58,676 bases of DNA, from NCBI GenBank assembly GCA_017552705.1, contig JAFZOY010000052.1, forward strand, positions 1-58,676, in the 5' to 3' direction. Made by a program: the position numbers and the translations under genes. Origin of the DNA: Bacteroidales bacterium (lineage in GTDB: Bacteria; Bacteroidota; Bacteroidia; Bacteroidales; UBA1715). Of this stretch, positions 29,352 through 39,200 are shown one piece after another. The notes beneath the pieces were generated by a model. That model worked only from the letters and a program-made list of their open reading frames with translations, was not told the DNA's origin and did no database searches. How positions within the stretch are numbered: the stretch's first letter is position 1; every line of letters starts with the position of its first letter.

Positions 29352-30443
29352 CTATTTTACGATACCTTTTTCCAAGTATTCCGCCAGATTCATTTTCATC
29401 CGTTCATCAGAACGTTCTTTTGCAACCTTCTCCATATCAGCATCAACCATAATCTTAACAAGCTTTTCAAAACTTGTCTTTTCCGATGCATTCCATCCCA
29501 ACATTCTTTTTGCTTTTGTGGAATCGCCCAATAAATTCACAACATCGGTAGGACGATAGAAATCAGGAGATACCTCAACTATTACACGCCCCGAAGAGAC
29601 ATCTATCCCCTTTTCATTCAAGCCTTCGCCTTCAAAAGTAAGTTCTATACCAACATTTTTAAAAGCCAGATAGCAAAATTCCCGTACAGAATGTTGTATT
29701 CCTGTTGCTATTACAAAATCCTCAGGGACTGTATGTTGAAGTATTCTCCACATGCACTCCACATAATCTTTTGCATATCCCCAATCGCGCATAGACGAAA
29801 GATTTCCAAGATACAATTTATGTTGTTTTCCTTGTGCGATGCGGGCTGCAGCGAGTGTGATTTTTCGCGTCACAAACGTTTCCCCACGTCGTTCACTTTC
29901 ATGATTAAATAAAATTCCCGAACAGCAAAACATATTGTATGCCTCACGATATTCCTTCACTATCCAATATCCATATAATTTAGCTACTGCATATGGTGAA
30001 TACGGATGGAACGGCGTATTTTCATTTTGAGGAATCTCCTCTACTTTTCCATACAATTCCGATGTTGAAGCCTGATAAATCCTACACGATTTTTCCAAGC
30101 CACAAATACGAACCGCTTCCAAAATTCGTAGCGTTCCCACCGCATCAACATTTGCAGTCACCTCAGGCATATCAAAAGAGACCTGCACATGACTTTGTGC
30201 AGCAAGATTGTAGATTTCATCAGGCTTTACAATGCCAATTATTTTCACAATCGACATTGAATCAGTCACATCGCCAAAATGTAAATGAAAATTTTGTGTT
30301 CCTTCGAGATGAGCTATTCGTTCTCGATTATCAACCGACGAACGACGTATAACACCATGAACCTCATAACCCTTTTCAAGAAGGAACTCGCTCAAAAACG
30401 ATCCATCTTGTCCTGTAACGCCAGTTATAAGAGCCTTCTTCAT
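29352..30443 (-). CDS. gmd: GDP-mannose 4,6-dehydratase
   Basis: 363-residue NADP-dependent SDR converting GDP-mannose to GDP-4-keto-6-deoxy-D-mannose. Visible: [19 protein letters not shown] (nucleotide-binding), [19 protein letters not shown], the catalytic YAVAK and [16 protein letters not shown]. The length and motifs are those of standard Gmd. Placed between ugd (2-bp gap) and fcl (10-bp gap) in the polysaccharide operon, it supplies the intermediate for fucose. Confidence 0.96.
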   Translation of the reverse strand: MKKALITGVTGQDGSFLSEFLLEKGYEVHGVIRRSSVDNRERIAHLEGTQNFHLHFGDVTDSMSIVKIIGIVKPDEIYNLAAQSHVQVSFDMPEVTANVDAVGTLRILEAVRICGLEKSCRIYQASTSELYGKVEEIPQNENTPFHPYSPYAVAKLYGYWIVKEYREAYNMFCCSGILFNHESERRGETFVTRKITLAAARIAQGKQHKLYLGNLSSMRDWGYAKDYVECMWRILQHTVPEDFVIATGIQHSVREFCYLAFKNVGIELTFEGEGLNEKGIDVSSGRVIVEVSPDFYRPTDVVNLLGDSTKAKRMLGWNASEKTSFEKLVKIMVDADMEKVAKERSDERMKMNLAEYLEKGIVK

Positions 30444-30445
30444 CG

Positions 30446-31759
30446 TTATCGTTCACCTATTCTTGTATAGACAAAGCCCATTTCCTCCAATTCTTCCCTA
30501 CTATAAATATTTCGACCGTCAACAATCACGTTTCCTGCCATTACCTTCTGCACCACATTCCACGAAGGCATACGGAACTGTCTCCACTCTGTCATCAACG
30601 CCATAGCATCCGCACCATCAACAGCATCATACAAATCTTTGCAATACGTAACAACATCCCCTATCCTTCGTTTACATTCCGCCATTGCAATAGGATCAAA
30701 CACCTTAACGGTAGCACCTGCGGCAAGTAATTTTTCTATCACAATCAGCGCCGGAGCTTCACGCATATCATCAGTTTCTGGTTTAAACGCCAATCCAAGA
30801 ATAGCGACACACTTTCCTTTCAGCGAGCCAAGCATAGCATTTAATTTATCATATACGATAGATTTTTGCTGTTCATTAACTTGTTCAACAGCCTCTATCA
30901 CACGCATATTGTATCCATGTTCGATACCAGTTCGAACAAGTGCTTTCACATCTTTCGGAAAACATGAGCCACCATATCCGCAACCAGCATACAAAAATTT
31001 TGCACCAATTCGTGTATCTGTACCTATCCCTCGACGAACACTATCAACATTAGCCCCAACACGTTCGCATAAATTTGCGATGTCATTCATAAACGAAATA
31101 CGCGTCGCTAACATCGCATTAGCAGCATATTTCGTCATTTCTGCGCTTGGAATATCCATAAAAATCACACGGAAATTTTGAATCAAAAACGGATGGTACA
31201 ATTTTGCCATAACCTCTTCCGCTTGTTTCGATTCTGTCCCCACAACAACGCGGTCAGGACTCATAAAATCCTTTATCGCAGCCCCCTCCTTAAGAAATTC
31301 AGGATTTGATGCAACATCAAAAGGGATATCTACCCCACGTTTCTTCAATTCTTCCTGAATTACAGATTTTACTTTCTTGGCAGTGCCAACAGGAACTGTA
31401 CTTTTTGTAACAAGAATCGTGTATTTCTTTATATTCTGACCGAATTGACGAGCAACAGCCAACACGTATTGTAAATCAGCACTTCCATCCTCGTCAGGTG
31501 GCGTACCAACAGCTGAAAAAACGACTTCCACATCATCCAGCACCTGAGCCAAATCCGTAGCAAATTGTAGGCGACCATATTCCACATTACGTTTCACCAA
31601 CTCTTCCAATCCCGGCTCATAAATTGGCATAATGCCATTTTTCAATTTCTCAATTTTTTTTGTATCAATATCCACACAGGTAACATGTGAGCCCATTTCC
31701 GCAAAACACGTTCCAGAAACAAGCCCGACATAGCCAGTACCAACAATTGCAATATTCAT
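30446..31759 (-). CDS. ugd: UDP-glucose 6-dehydrogenase
   Basis: 437-residue enzyme oxidising UDP-glucose to UDP-glucuronate with NAD+. N-terminal [18 protein letters not shown], the catalytic cysteine in [14 protein letters not shown] and the C-terminal [18 protein letters not shown] are all present. Its place in the operon implies that the exported polysaccharide contains glucuronic acid or a sugar derived from it. A 2-bp gap to gmd and 11-bp gap from the kinase gene indicate one transcript. Confidence 0.96.
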   Translation of the reverse strand: MNIAIVGTGYVGLVSGTCFAEMGSHVTCVDIDTKKIEKLKNGIMPIYEPGLEELVKRNVEYGRLQFATDLAQVLDDVEVVFSAVGTPPDEDGSADLQYVLAVARQFGQNIKKYTILVTKSTVPVGTAKKVKSVIQEELKKRGVDIPFDVASNPEFLKEGAAIKDFMSPDRVVVGTESKQAEEVMAKLYHPFLIQNFRVIFMDIPSAEMTKYAANAMLATRISFMNDIANLCERVGANVDSVRRGIGTDTRIGAKFLYAGCGYGGSCFPKDVKALVRTGIEHGYNMRVIEAVEQVNEQQKSIVYDKLNAMLGSLKGKCVAILGLAFKPETDDMREAPALIVIEKLLAAGATVKVFDPIAMAECKRRIGDVVTYCKDLYDAVDGADAMALMTEWRQFRMPSWNVVQKVMAGNVIVDGRNIYSREELEEMGFVYTRIGER

Positions 31760-31770
31760 CGTTCAACAAA

Positions 31771-34155
31771 TTAGTTATCTTCTCTATAATAATGATAGTA
31801 GCCATAATGATAGCCATAGCGGTAGCCATATCTACCATTATCTTCTTGGGAACCATTCAATACCAATGCCATGTTCTTAAACCGTTCTTCCTCATACATT
31901 CGTTCCAAATCATCAAGCAGGCCACGTTCCATCAAACCAACACGAACAACAAACAGAGTTCTATCAACATATTTTTCAATAATCTGCGTATCTGCGACGA
32001 TATCAATTGGAGGACAATCTATTATGATATAATCATATTGATTTCTTACCGACTCCATTAACTGGGCAAACGTATCACTACCAATTAACTCCGTAGGATT
32101 TGGAGGATTCACACCGACTGGAATAATATCAAAATTATCGTATTCAGGATATTTTACGATAACATCTTGAAAATCTTCAACTTGTCGTACAAGATAATTA
32201 CTAAGACCTATTTTTGGCGAATTCACATAGCGAGATAACGTAGCATGACGCAAGTCTCCATCAATCGCCAACACGCGATATCCTTTAATAGCAAAACTTA
32301 CAGCCAAATTCATTGACAAGAATGTTTTTCCACTACCTTGATTATACGAAGTAAACAACAACACTTTGGTGTTATCATTTTTCGACATAAATTCAATATT
32401 TGTACGCAACACCCGAAATGCTTCATTAATAATATTTCGTTTATTTCTTTCTACCGCCAAAACAGCCTCTTCCTCCGGATCCTTCTTAACACGTTTTTTA
32501 GACTTCAGTTGAGGAATTTCACCCGCAAACGGAAGTGTTAACTTCTCAACATCCTTACGGCCACGTACAACTGTATTCAAATTTTCCTTTAGAAACAAAT
32601 ACACAACTGGTATCATTAACCCAACGGCAAAAGCGACCAACAAAATATTTCGTTTGTTTGGAGCTGTTGGTGTTGAACTTCCCATTGGTGGAGTTACTAT
32701 ACGAGTATTATAAGCCGTGAACGCTTGCGAAAGTTCATTTTCCTCTCGTTTTTGTAATAAGAACAAATACAATGTTTCTTTTATTTTCTGTTGACGCTCA
32801 ACAGAAATCAAATACTTCGCTTGGTCTGGATTAGCCGCCATTTGAGCATTCGTCTGTCGTTCTTGCTTTTGAATATTTGCAATCTTAGTATTTAACGACA
32901 ACATTTGGTTATCAATTGAATTTAATATCGCCGCACGCATAGCTGCCAATGTTTGGTCCATATCAACAACCAATGGATTTGTCTCGCTACTATTTGACAC
33001 GATATTATTACGTTGCAATAATTTATCATTGTACTCTGAAATCTGGCTTTCAATACCACCCGTTGTTATTCCCGTGTTAGCAGGCAACAATTGATTTCGG
33101 TTCACTGCACTAGTCAGATAATTACGGACATAGCGAATCATATGTTGCTGCGTTTGTAAATCCTGCAATAATTTTGCGGTTTCGGAACTTTGACGCATAT
33201 ACAACTTAGATGCCTCATCGACATCAGCAACAAGGTGTTCACTTTTAAAAGAGGAAATATCACTATCCACATTACCTAAGTCGGCCTCAATTATATTTAA
33301 ACGTTCATCAATAAACATTGACGTGCTGATAGTGATTTTATTTTTATCCTCCACCCAACTTTCATTGTATGCAAGAATTAATGCATTCAGCACATCTTCA
33401 GCACGTTGTGTCGAAACATCGGACATTGATAATCGTAAAATATCAGCATCATGATCCATTTGCTTAACGGACAATTTACTAGCAAATTGATTTGCAGCAA
33501 CAGGAACACTTTTTTTCGTGACATACAAAATGGGAATCTCTGAGCCAGAATAAGAAAGAGATTTTTTTATCTTTACAGGGCCTATCGGGGTCAAAACATT
33601 TTCATTTAATAGCCCTTTATACTCTTTCTTTTCATAAGAATTTTTCCCTGAAATTAAATCAGATATAATTACGTTATTATTTTCAACCAACACAGTAAAA
33701 GAAGCAGACTGGTTTTCCCCTAAACTATCTGTCGTCACAATATATGGTAGAGTTGTTCCATACAAAACAATTTTATGAAAACGGCCTTCCGTTGAATATT
33801 GCATATCCAAATGCAACCGCTTAACTACATCCATCATCAATTTTGGGGATTGGATAATATATAATTCATTTTGTACCTTGGATTTCATAATTCCAGTCCC
33901 CATATCTTCAACAACACTCTGAAAAGCTTTTTCGGAAGACTTTGATTTAGATTCTTCTTTTATCAATATTTCTGCCGTTCGAGTATATACGTTTGGTGTT
34001 CTCAATAAATGAACAACAGCAACTGACATTGCAAGCAGAATCGAAACAATAAACCAATACCATTTCGACAAACATAATGTCAGAAAAGCCTTTATCTCAA
34101 CAAAATCATCATTCTGTGGTTGCTGCCTCGTATTTTTTGAAACCTGAGTCGTCAT
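31771..34155 (-). CDS. Wzc-type polysaccharide co-polymerase/tyrosine autokinase
   Basis: 794-residue inner-membrane protein controlling chain length and export of capsule or exopolysaccharide. A Wzz domain lies at the N-terminus, with a membrane segment near residue 30 (WYWFIVSILLAMSVAVVHLL) and a second near 520 (ILLVAFAVGLMIPVVYLFL). Coiled-coil periplasmic region between them. The BY-kinase domain has Walker A NQGSGKTFLSMN (about 600), Walker A' LAIDGDLR and Walker B YIIIDCPP (about 705). The C-terminal tail is tyrosine-rich (YGYRYGYHYGYYHYY), the autophosphorylation cluster expected of this family. Next to the Wza lipoprotein gene (12-bp gap). Confidence 0.94.
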   Translation of the reverse strand: MTTQVSKNTRQQPQNDDFVEIKAFLTLCLSKWYWFIVSILLAMSVAVVHLLRTPNVYTRTAEILIKEESKSKSSEKAFQSVVEDMGTGIMKSKVQNELYIIQSPKLMMDVVKRLHLDMQYSTEGRFHKIVLYGTTLPYIVTTDSLGENQSASFTVLVENNNVIISDLISGKNSYEKKEYKGLLNENVLTPIGPVKIKKSLSYSGSEIPILYVTKKSVPVAANQFASKLSVKQMDHDADILRLSMSDVSTQRAEDVLNALILAYNESWVEDKNKITISTSMFIDERLNIIEADLGNVDSDISSFKSEHLVADVDEASKLYMRQSSETAKLLQDLQTQQHMIRYVRNYLTSAVNRNQLLPANTGITTGGIESQISEYNDKLLQRNNIVSNSSETNPLVVDMDQTLAAMRAAILNSIDNQMLSLNTKIANIQKQERQTNAQMAANPDQAKYLISVERQQKIKETLYLFLLQKREENELSQAFTAYNTRIVTPPMGSSTPTAPNKRNILLVAFAVGLMIPVVYLFLKENLNTVVRGRKDVEKLTLPFAGEIPQLKSKKRVKKDPEEEAVLAVERNKRNIINEAFRVLRTNIEFMSKNDNTKVLLFTSYNQGSGKTFLSMNLAVSFAIKGYRVLAIDGDLRHATLSRYVNSPKIGLSNYLVRQVEDFQDVIVKYPEYDNFDIIPVGVNPPNPTELIGSDTFAQLMESVRNQYDYIIIDCPPIDIVADTQIIEKYVDRTLFVVRVGLMERGLLDDLERMYEEERFKNMALVLNGSQEDNGRYGYRYGYHYGYYHYYREDN

Positions 34156-34167
34156 ATGCGCTAGTCT

Positions 34168-34968
34168 TTATAAATAATTTATACAGAAAATTGCTACCGT
34201 CACAAAAACAGAAACCATTGATGTCCAGAAATTTGCAGAGCGGATATTGTTTCCATTAACTGTTGATTGACGGGTTCGCATTGAATTTGGCTCTACATAC
34301 ACAACGTCATTTTGTTGCAAATAATATACTGGAGAATCAAAAACCTCGGTTGCTGAACATAAATTTATAGTATATGTCTTTTGGACGCCATTTTCATTTC
34401 GAATCACACGCACATTTTCCCGTTTACCATAAATACTCATATCCCCCGCCATACTCAACGCTTCCAAAATCGTGATTTTATCCTGTACAATATTATACCG
34501 CCCCGGTTTTGATACCTCACCCAAAATTGAAATCTGCAAATTCATGTATTCCACGGTCACAATGGGGTCTTTTACAAGATTCTCTGATATCAATTTGTTT
34601 TTCACAAATGCTGCGACCTCCATTCTTGTCATTCCTGCGATATGAAGTGTTCCGACGACAGGGAAATCTATATTGCCAGCACTATCAATGGTATATCCAG
34701 AAACACCTTGTGTAGTATTTGAATTTAATGACGACGATGTCTGCCCCAAGCGAGTTGTGACATATGCCAAATTAAACAAATTTGTCAATTGCACATCCTT
34801 ACTATTCACCAAGATAGAAATCTTATCTTCAGGTTGCAATCTAATGGGAGAATGATTGATTGACTTTGTTATAGCAGCATTCTTTGTGTCTTGGAAATAC
34901 ACCATTTTCTTCGACGAACATGCCGAAACTGTCAATAAAATGATACAAGCAAATATTAATTTTTTCAT
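34168..34968 (-). CDS. Polysaccharide export lipoprotein (Wza family)
   Basis: 266 residues. The signal ends in a lipobox (LLTVSACSS), so it is a lipoprotein, probably in the outer membrane. A polysaccharide export (Poly_export) domain follows (INHSPIRLQPEDKISILV, IDFPVVGTLHIAGMTRMEV), then an SLBB domain (QISILGEVSKPGRYNI, ITILEALSMAGDM). A C-terminal hydrophobic segment (TSMVSVFVTVAIFCINYL) replaces the amphipathic helix of E. coli Wza. It starts four bases inside the preceding gene and is followed by the kinase. Confidence 0.92.
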   Translation of the reverse strand: MKKLIFACIILLTVSACSSKKMVYFQDTKNAAITKSINHSPIRLQPEDKISILVNSKDVQLTNLFNLAYVTTRLGQTSSSLNSNTTQGVSGYTIDSAGNIDFPVVGTLHIAGMTRMEVAAFVKNKLISENLVKDPIVTVEYMNLQISILGEVSKPGRYNIVQDKITILEALSMAGDMSIYGKRENVRVIRNENGVQKTYTINLCSATEVFDSPVYYLQQNDVVYVEPNSMRTRQSTVNGNNIRSANFWTSMVSVFVTVAIFCINYL

Positions 34969-36092
34969 ACGTTTACTTCTACTTGAGATTGAACAGCCCT
35001 TTTCTTTTTATTTAACTGATTAAGTCCAAAATTCAAAAGCATATACAATGTTATTGCCAACACCAACAAAATTGTCACATTTACATATTTCGACAACAAC
35101 AACATTCCAACAGAACACACCAACGACACAAACAAAATAGAAATCAACGCCGCCTGTTGCGAGAAACCTGCATCCAACAGTTTATGATGTATATGCGTCC
35201 GATCCGGCATAAATGGATTTTTATGACTCAAAATACGATTACCAAACACCCGTACCACATCCAAACAGGGTATCATAAGCGGAGCAAAAGCAACAACCAA
35301 CGGATTATAACCTATCAATGACATTTTCAAAGGCTCGGAGCACAATTTTATACTTAAAAAACAAATCAACAAACCTGTTGTCAATGCTCCGGTATCACCC
35401 ATAAATATTTTTCTGCCTTGCGAAGCATCTCCAAACACATTATAATAGAAAAATGGAACCAATGTACCAAAAGCCGCTATGGCAATAATCGAATACACAA
35501 GATTATTCAACAACGTAAATACCACACAATAGTATAACAAAGCCACACCGCACAAACCTGACGCAAGCCCATCTATTCCATCTATTAAATTTATAGAATT
35601 AATAATGAAGACGACCAGTAAAATCGTCAACGGCACACCTACCCACATCGGAATTCTTGAAACACCGAAAAAGCCTCCGAATTGGCTTACCCAGATACCA
35701 GACAACACCAACAATATACCTGCTAAAATCTGTGCAATAAATTTTGCACCATAACGAACTCCGATCAAGTCGTCGCACATACCTACCAGATACAATATGA
35801 TACTGGAACTTGTCATCAATGATATTTCAGTTAGATATGGATAAAAACGATGCAATACACCAACTTTTTCACTCCAAGACGTAACTCCGACCAACAATGC
35901 CAACGTACAAATCATAACTGGACAAAATGCTATCCCCCCCAACCGCGGAACAGGAAGATGGTGTATTTTCCGTTCATCGGGCAAGTCAAATAGTTTTTTC
36001 CTGAATGCGACCAACAGAATCTTTGGAATTACAAAACCTGTAATCACAGCATTCAATAAAAAAACACAGGTGTCAATAAACCACCAAGACAT
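34965..36092 (-). CDS. Undecaprenyl-phosphate sugar-1-phosphate transferase (WecA/TagO/MraY family)
   Basis: 375-residue polytopic membrane enzyme that begins glycan assembly by moving a sugar-1-phosphate (commonly GlcNAc-1-P) to undecaprenyl phosphate. About ten hydrophobic segments. Family motifs: CDDLIGVRYGAKF, INLIDGIDGLASG, FMGDTGAL and the cytoplasmic HIHHKLLDAG. First gene of the operon, with a -7 element just upstream. It ends by overlapping the next ATG by four bases. A seven-C run (35934-35940) encodes part of GGIAF near residue 52. Confidence 0.92.
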   Translation of the reverse strand: MSWWFIDTCVFLLNAVITGFVIPKILLVAFRKKLFDLPDERKIHHLPVPRLGGIAFCPVMICTLALLVGVTSWSEKVGVLHRFYPYLTEISLMTSSSIILYLVGMCDDLIGVRYGAKFIAQILAGILLVLSGIWVSQFGGFFGVSRIPMWVGVPLTILLVVFIINSINLIDGIDGLASGLCGVALLYYCVVFTLLNNLVYSIIAIAAFGTLVPFFYYNVFGDASQGRKIFMGDTGALTTGLLICFLSIKLCSEPLKMSLIGYNPLVVAFAPLMIPCLDVVRVFGNRILSHKNPFMPDRTHIHHKLLDAGFSQQAALISILFVSLVCSVGMLLLSKYVNVTILLVLAITLYMLLNFGLNQLNKKKRAVQSQVEVNV

Positions 36093-36113
36093 TTTATCCC
36101 AATTTCTTTTTTA

Positions 36114-36121
36114 CAAAAATA
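36114..36121 (-). promoter_or_regulatory. -7 element of the polysaccharide operon
   Basis: Minus-strand TATTTTTG fits TAnnTTTG, 21 bp before the ATG at 36092. It lies in the 138-bp divergent gap shared with the activase gene. Confidence 0.55.
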
Positions 36122-36215
36122 GGAAAATAAACGTAACAACCGCCATCCTAACAATTATTTTCTACTCAAATTAATCTTTAATGAATAAGAACGTCTTGTT
36201 TACAAAACAAATTAT

Positions 36216-36223
36216 TACTTTTG
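36216..36223 (+). promoter_or_regulatory. -7 element for the activase gene (leaderless or nearly so)
   Basis: TACTTTTG fits TAnnTTTG and ends only 7 bp before the ATG at 36231, so the transcript would start at or just before the start codon. Confidence 0.5.
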
Positions 36224-36230
36224 CCACACT

Positions 36231-39200
36231 ATGAATACAGTAAATCTACATTTAGGTATTGACATCGGCTCCACAACAGCAAAGGCTGTGGCTACCCAAG
36301 CGGGGAAAATAGTATATACTTCATACCAACGGCATAATACGCGCATCAAAGAAAGCCTATTGGAAATTCTAAACCAGATAAAAAAGAAGTTTCCCAATGA
36401 CTCCGAGATTTCATTTTGCTTGACTGGAAGTGCCGCAATGGGTATCGCCGAGACGCAAAAACTACCTTTTGTACAGGAAGTGATTGCAGCGTCGGAAGTT
36501 ATTCAGAAAAAATTTGAGAATGTACGTACATTAGTTGATATTGGCGGAGAAGACGCAAAAATCATTTTCTTTGAGGAAGGAAAATCCCCCGACATTCGTA
36601 TGAACGGTAGTTGTGCGGGCGGAACAGGTGCTTTCATCGATCAAATAGCAACGTTACTTAACGTTGAAACTCAAGAACTGAACAAACTTGCAGAACAATC
36701 AACACAAACATATACAATTGCTTCACGCTGTGGGGTTTTCGCAAAAACTGATGTCCAAAACCTTATCAGCCGTAAAGTGCCAATCAGCGATATCGCAGCG
36801 TCTGCATTTCATGCAGTTGCCTTACAGGTGATTAATGCTCTTGCCAGAGGTATCGACATCCGTCCAAATATTCTTTTCATTGGAGGTCCATTGACATATA
36901 TTCCTGAATTGCAGAATATTATGCGTAAATTGGTTGGATGCACCCAACAAGAAGCGTATGCTCCAGAAAACAGTCAATTATTTCCAGCTTGGGGAAGCGC
37001 AATTGTCGCAGAAGGAAATGGTTCTTCGTTCAACATACAAAGTTTATACGACAAGATTGCAAATACCAAAAACATAACAACTAAGAATCGTCTGGAACCA
37101 TTATTCGCAAATGGAGATGAATATCAAGGATGGAACGAAAATAGAAGAATCGTAAAGATTCCTGAGGCTTCAGTTGCACCCGAACAAGACGAAATTGATG
37201 TATTCTTAGGCATAGACAGTGGTTCTACAACGACAAAGGTTGTATTGCTCGACAAAGACGGAAAACTGATTGCATCACATTACGATACAAACAAAGGAAA
37301 CCCGATTATGGCGGTAAACAATGGATTAGAGGAATGTTGCAGAAAATTGAAATGCACTTCCCTACGAATAATCCGTTCCGCCGTTACTGGCTACGGTGAA
37401 GATTTGATTCGCGCCGCATATAAAATGGATGAAGGTATCGTTGAAACGATTGCCCACACTACCGCGGCACAAAAAATAGAACCTAATGTTTCTTTTATTC
37501 TTGATATTGGCGGTCAAGATATGAAAGCCATTTTTATCAAGAACGGACATATCCAAAATGTTGAAATCAACGAGGCATGTTCTTCGGGATGCGGTTCTTT
37601 CATTCAGAATTTTGCACAAACACTTGGACACACCGCCGAATCATTTGGTAAACTGGCTTGCTATGCTCCAAATCCGTGCGATTTAGGTTCCCGATGCACG
37701 GTGTTCATGAACTCGCAGGTAAAACAAGCACTCAGAGAAGGTGCGGAAACATCAGAAATCGCTGCTGGATTAGCATATTCTGTCATCAAAAATGCATTAT
37801 TCAAAGTATTGCAAATCAAGAACATGAATATTCTTGGTGAAAAAATACTTGTACAAGGTGGAACGTTCAAAAATCCATCGATTTTCCGTGCCATGGAAAA
37901 ATTGACTGGAAAATCAATATATAGTTCCAACAAACCCGAACTGATGGGAGCTTTAGGTGCCGCATATTTTGCTCAAACGTGCTACAACAATAAACCAGAA
38001 CCTTCTTCATTTATTGGCTACGGAAATCGACACGAAGCTTTGTCGTACACAACCAAACAAATCAACTGCAAAGGTTGCTCCAACTGTTGTACAGTTACAA
38101 AATTCACATTCGCCAATGGCGCATTCCATTATTCAGGAAACAAATGTGAAAAAGTATTCACATCGAAGGGTAACACTGCGGAACGAGGTGAAAATCTATA
38201 CGAATTCAAGTATGACTTATTGTTCAACCGCGACACCAATGCTTTGAACGAAGTTCGAAACGTTCGAATTGGTATTCCGCGCATATTGGGAATGTATGCG
38301 AATTTCCCATTTTGGAACACGTTATTCACCCATTCGGGAATTGATGTAGTATTGTCGGACGAATCAACGACAAAAATTTTCATTAAAGGGCAAGGTACCA
38401 TTATGGCCGACAACATCTGTTTTCCAGCAAAACTTGCGCATGGTCATATTTTGAATCTTGTTGAGAAAAATGTCGACAGAATCTTCTACCCTCTTGCCAT
38501 TTACGAAGAAAATGAGTTCAAAGAATCTAAAAACAGTTATAACTGTCCTGTAGTTTCCAGTTACTCAGAGGTTCTTGACAGCGCTATTCCTTTGGAAAAA
38601 AGGAACAACATTCCGCTGGACAAACCAATCATAACGTTCAGGGATGAAAAACTTCTTCGGAAAAATTGCTGGGATTACCTAAAGCAATTCAAGGTTGCTA
38701 AAAAAACATTTGAAAGCGCATTCGACGAAGCTCTTCGCGAACAAAAACGTTACCGCGAACAATACAAGAAAAAAGGGTTCCGGATTTTGGAACGGGCAAA
38801 ACAGGAAGGTCGCCCTATCGTGATGTTGGCAGGCCGCCCGTATCACACCGACCAACTTGTACACCAAAAAACCTCGCAGATTCTTTCCGAACTCGGAGCA
38901 AGCGTGGTTACCGAGGAAATTGTCACAAATATTCAGGGGATATCGCTGAAAGACTACTTACACGTAGCCCAATGGACATATCCAAACCGAATTATGCGCG
39001 CCGCACAATGGGTTATCAACAACGATGAATATGACATTCATTTTGTACAGATGAACTCGTTTGGCTGTGGACCAGACAGTTTTCTGTCCGATGAAATCAA
39101 AGAATACTTTGAACAGGCAAAAAAATCATACACATTCATCCGTGTTGACGAAATTAACAGCACCGGCTCAATGCGACTGCGACTTCGTTCACTAATTGAA

